Shown: piece after piece, positions 61,441 through 64,000 of the stretch | Layout: every line of letters begins with the position of its first letter | Position numbering within the stretch: the stretch's first letter is position 1 | NCBI GenBank assembly: GCA_008501585.1 | Contig: QQUN01000078.1 | Coordinates: 1 to 64,000 of the forward strand | Length of the DNA: 64,000 nucleotides | Source: Pseudomonadota bacterium | Lineage (GTDB): Bacteria; Pseudomonadota; Gammaproteobacteria; Burkholderiales; Rhodocyclaceae | Direction: 5' to 3' | Notes under the pieces: model-generated | Told to the model about the DNA's origin: nothing | Database searches by the model: none | The model's input: only the letters and a program-made list of their open reading frames with translations | Made by a program: the position numbers and the translations under genes

Positions 61441-62364
61441 TCAGCTGTCCACGCGGCCAATAACGAGATACTCGAGCAGCGCCTTCTGCGCATGCAGACG
61501 GTTTTCCGCCTCGTCCCATACCACCGACTGCGGCCCGTCGATCACCCCGGCCGTCACCTCTTCGCCGCGATGCGCCGGCAGGCAGTGCATGAAGACAGCG
61601 TCCTTCGCCGCCACACGCATCATGTCCTCGTCCACGCACCAGTCGGCGAAGGCCTTCATGCGTTCCTCGTTCTCGGCTTCGAAGCCCATCGAGGTCCACA
61701 CATCGGTGGTCACCAGGTCGGCGCCCTTGCACGCTTCCATGGGATCGGCGAACTGTTCGAAGTGCGAGTTGCCGTACAGGCCTGCGCGCTCGGGCTCGAC
61801 TTCATAGCCCGGCGGGGTCGACACATGTACGTTGAAGTCCAGCAGCTCGGCCGCCTGCAGCCAGGTGTTGCACATGTTGTTCGAGTCACCGATCCACGCC
61901 ACCGTCTTGCCGCGGATATCGCCGCGGTGCTCGATGAAGGTGTAGATGTCGGCCATGATCTGGCAGGGGTGGTACTCGTTGGTCAGGCCGTTGATGACCG
62001 GCACGCGCGAATTTTCGGCAAAACGCTCGATCACCGACTGCTCGAAGGTGCGGATCATCACCGCATCGCTCATGCGCGAGATCACCTGCGCCGCATCCTC
62101 GACCGGCTCGCCGCGCCCCAGTTGCGAGTCGCGGGTATTCAGGTAGATCGCCGAGCCACCCAGCTGGTGCATGCCGGCTTCGAAAGACAGCCGCGTGCGC
62201 GTGCTGGCCTTCTCGAAGATCATCACCAGCGTACGGTCGAACAAGGGGTGATGCGTCTCGTAGCGCTTGAACTTGTCCTTGATCCAGCGGGTGCGCTCGA
62301 ACAGATACGCATATTCCTCGCGGGTGAAATCCTTGAACTGCAGATAATGTTTGATGGCGTTCAT
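61441..62364 (-). CDS. argF: ornithine carbamoyltransferase
   Basis: A 307-residue carbamoyltransferase. The carbamoyl-phosphate site is FEKASTRTRLSFEAGMHQLG, the ornithine site includes MFMHCLPAHRGEE, and HPCQIMADIYT is conserved. It makes citrulline. The gene stands between argD and argG in the biosynthetic cluster. Start MNAIKHYLQFKDF fits the family. Confidence 0.97.
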   Translation of the reverse strand: MNAIKHYLQFKDFTREEYAYLFERTRWIKDKFKRYETHHPLFDRTLVMIFEKASTRTRLSFEAGMHQLGGSAIYLNTRDSQLGRGEPVEDAAQVISRMSDAVMIRTFEQSVIERFAENSRVPVINGLTNEYHPCQIMADIYTFIEHRGDIRGKTVAWIGDSNNMCNTWLQAAELLDFNVHVSTPPGYEVEPERAGLYGNSHFEQFADPMEACKGADLVTTDVWTSMGFEAENEERMKAFADWCVDEDMMRVAAKDAVFMHCLPAHRGEEVTAGVIDGPQSVVWDEAENRLHAQKALLEYLVIGRVDS

Positions 62365-62383
62365 GACACGCTCTTGTGGTCGG

Positions 62384-63556
62384 CTATGCCGACAAAAACT
62401 TGCGGATCAGCGGCGCAAGCGCTGCGATCAACGATTTTGCGTCCGCATCGGTAAAGGTCAGGGGCGGCAACAGGCGGATGACCCGCTCGGCCGTCACGTT
62501 GATCAGCACGCCCGCCTCGAGCGCCATGCCGACCAGTTCGCCACACGGGCGATCGAGTTCGACCCCGATCATCAGCCCGTCACCGCGAATATCCGTAACC
62601 CCGGCGACACCGTCGAGCGCCGCCGCCAGGCCGTCGCGGATCTGCGCACCGCGCGCGGTGGCGTTGTCGAGCAGGCCATCGCGCGCCATGACCTCCAGCG
62701 TCGTCAGGCCCGCCGTGCACGCCAGCGGATTGCCGCCAAAGGTCGAGCCGTGATTGCCCGGGCCAAACACCCCCTTGGCACGCCCTGCCGTCAGACACGC
62801 GCCGACCGGCACGCCGGAGCCCAGGCCCTTCGCCAGCGACATGACATCCGGCACGATGCCGGCCCACTGATGGGCAAACCACTTGCCGGTCCGGCCAACG
62901 CCACACTGCACTTCGTCGACGATGAGCAGCCACTGATGCGCATCGCACAGCGCGCGCAGCGCCTTGAGGTATTCGATATGGGCGGCGCGGATACCGCCCT
63001 CACCCTGAATGGGTTCGAGCATCACCGCCACCACGTCGTGGTTGGTCTTGGCAACCTGCTCGACAGCGGCAATATCATCGAAGGGTACGCGGATGAAGCC
63101 CGGCACCAGCGGCTCGAAGCCGGCCTGGACCTTGCGGTTGCCGGTGGCCGACAGCGTCGCCAGCGTCCGCCCGTGAAACGCCTGCTCCATCACCACGATG
63201 GCCGGCTGCGCAATGCCGCGCTTGTGGCCGTAGTAACGCGCCAGCTTGATCGCCGCCTCGTTGGCTTCGCAGCCGGAGTTGGCAAAGAACACCTCGTCCA
63301 TCTGCGACAACCCGGCCAACCGGTCGGCCAGCGCCTCTTGCGCCGGAATGCGGTACAGATTGGAGGTGTGCAGCACCCGGCCGGCCTGCTCGGCCAGCGC
63401 CTTGACCAGATCCGGATGGTTGTGGCCCAGCGTGGACACCGCAATCCCGGCCAGCGCGTCGAGGTAGCGCTTGCCTTCGGTATCGAACAGGTACGCCCCT
63501 TCACCGTGGGAAAACGCCACCGGCTGGCGGCCATAGGTGTTCATGACATGCGACAT
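62384..63556 (-). CDS. argD: acetylornithine aminotransferase
   Basis: A 390-residue class III aminotransferase. PLP contacts include SGCEANEAAIKLARYYG and the active Lys in DVMSLAKGLGSGVPVGA. The N-terminal MSHVMNTYGRQPVAFSHGEG is typical of beta-proteobacterial ArgD. It transaminates N-acetylglutamate semialdehyde and may also act on succinyl-diaminopimelate. It is the first gene of the arg cluster. Confidence 0.95.
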   Translation of the reverse strand: MSHVMNTYGRQPVAFSHGEGAYLFDTEGKRYLDALAGIAVSTLGHNHPDLVKALAEQAGRVLHTSNLYRIPAQEALADRLAGLSQMDEVFFANSGCEANEAAIKLARYYGHKRGIAQPAIVVMEQAFHGRTLATLSATGNRKVQAGFEPLVPGFIRVPFDDIAAVEQVAKTNHDVVAVMLEPIQGEGGIRAAHIEYLKALRALCDAHQWLLIVDEVQCGVGRTGKWFAHQWAGIVPDVMSLAKGLGSGVPVGACLTAGRAKGVFGPGNHGSTFGGNPLACTAGLTTLEVMARDGLLDNATARGAQIRDGLAAALDGVAGVTDIRGDGLMIGVELDRPCGELVGMALEAGVLINVTAERVIRLLPPLTFTDADAKSLIAALAPLIRKFLSA

Positions 63557-63855
63557 GCAAAAGCCCCAGAATCAGGAATCAGAATTTGATCCGTTCAAAA
63601 CACGTACGGCGGCCGTCGCCGCCGTGAACTGTAAGCGTTCGATGGTAAGTGAAACACGCTTTGATGTACATATTGGCCGGCAAACGGGCTGGCGCGCCGC
63701 CTGCCGGCAAACGTGCACAGCCCACGGAAACACCTCAATTTCTGCTAGAATCCCGGCCTGTCGCGCGACGTCCGTCAGGGGCCATACAGAGCCCCAAGCG
63801 CCGTGCTTTCGGGAGGGGCCGCGGCTCATACACGAGCCCGGACAGACATAACAAC
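63557..63855. promoter_or_regulatory. intergenic region between argD and DUF3579 gene
   Basis: About 300 bp without a gene. It holds a perfect direct repeat GCCGGCAAACG (63676-63686 and 63703-63713, 27 bp apart) flanking a GGCGCGCC palindrome, and further right a TAGAAT -10-like box (about 63748-63753) that could start the DUF3579 transcript, giving a leader of about 100 bases. No clear argD promoter or ARG box was found. Confidence 0.45.
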
Positions 63856-64000
63856 ATGACCACAAAGATCCAGAGTTTTGTCATTGTCGGCGTCACGCGG
63901 GACGGCAAGAAGTTCCGACCCAGCGACTGGGCCGACCGACTGTGCGGCATCATGTCGGCCTTCGGCGCCGACAACCGCATGCGCTACTCCCCTTACGTCC
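63856..64000 (+). CDS. DUF3579 protein, N-terminal fragment
   Basis: Forty-eight residues are in the window; the gene continues beyond the right edge. SFVIVGVTRDGKKFRPSDWA, then RLCGIMSAFGADNRMRYSPY, is the DUF3579 pattern, a beta-proteobacterial family often found beside argD-argF-argG. Function unknown. Start at 63856 is the only ATG and fits the family. Confidence 0.88.
   Translation, partial: MTTKIQSFVIVGVTRDGKKFRPSDWADRLCGIMSAFGADNRMRYSPYV

Overview
The window is high-GC DNA from a betaproteobacterium, most likely a member of the Rhodocyclales (Azoarcus/Thauera/Zoogloea type). This is inferred from the gene content (acnB, DUF3579-argD-argF-argG, DUF2788, YajQ, DUF3649/PepSY/DUF3325 iron cluster), not from a database search. 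It splits cleanly in two: an integrated podovirus-like prophage (1 to about 31.48 kb, left end outside the window) and ordinary host chromosome (about 31.5 to 64 kb).

Prophage. The immunity region (1-2.27 kb) has a leftward operon of small genes (DUF7666 fragment, two hypotheticals, a 36-residue membrane peptide), a leftward repressor and a rightward Cro/YdaS-like gene. Two near-identical 16-bp palindromes (ACAAGT-N4-ACTTGT) sit at the leftward promoter and in front of the repressor, and a related palindrome overlaps the -10 of the rightward promoter. A run of overlapping, apparently translationally coupled genes follows: SNF2-like helicase, beta-class DNA methyltransferase, Prim-Pol/D5 primase-helicase and a GIY-YIG protein. 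A reverse-strand lipoprotein gene (a moron) and a 23-bp perfect inverted repeat with promoters facing each other separate this early block from the packaging genes. The structural module is podoviral and resembles Bordetella phage BPP-1 in its head genes (portal, Bbp19-like, scaffold, major capsid, Bbp16-like cement). It continues with T7-style adaptor and nozzle, internal virion proteins (including a lytic transglycosylase and a 2010-residue polyvalent protein), tail fibre, a PagL-like outer-membrane protein, holin and GH24 lysozyme. No integrase, reverse transcriptase, RNA polymerase or spanin is visible.

The most notable observation is a bipartite promoter-like element, GGGTGCGCGTA-N17-TA(S)(S)(S)T, found four times. 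Every copy lies in a late-gene junction, three of them directly after a stop codon. In two copies the start codon lies only 6-7 nt after the -10-like hexamer, which predicts leaderless mRNAs. It looks like a dedicated late-promoter class read by an unidentified factor.

Host region. acnB and acnA diverge from an AT-rich promoter island. They are followed by a Fur-boxed iron-uptake operon (TonB receptor, DUF3649, PepSY, DUF3325), YchJ, a DUF6394/potassium-channel pair, a receiver-only response regulator, an Ap4A phosphorylase-like enzyme and an orphan branched-chain amino-acid-type binding protein. Next come tRNA/RNA and ribosome functions (TrmB-like, DusC, RpmE, Orn, RsgA), an ArnT-like glycosyltransferase, an M48 protease, a thiolase, CobD/CbiB-like, Nudix, retropepsin-like, YjfB, YajQ, PpnP and DUF2788 genes. 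The window ends with an arginine cluster (argG, argF, argD) and the start of a DUF3579 gene. No tRNA, rRNA, CRISPR array or insertion sequence was seen.
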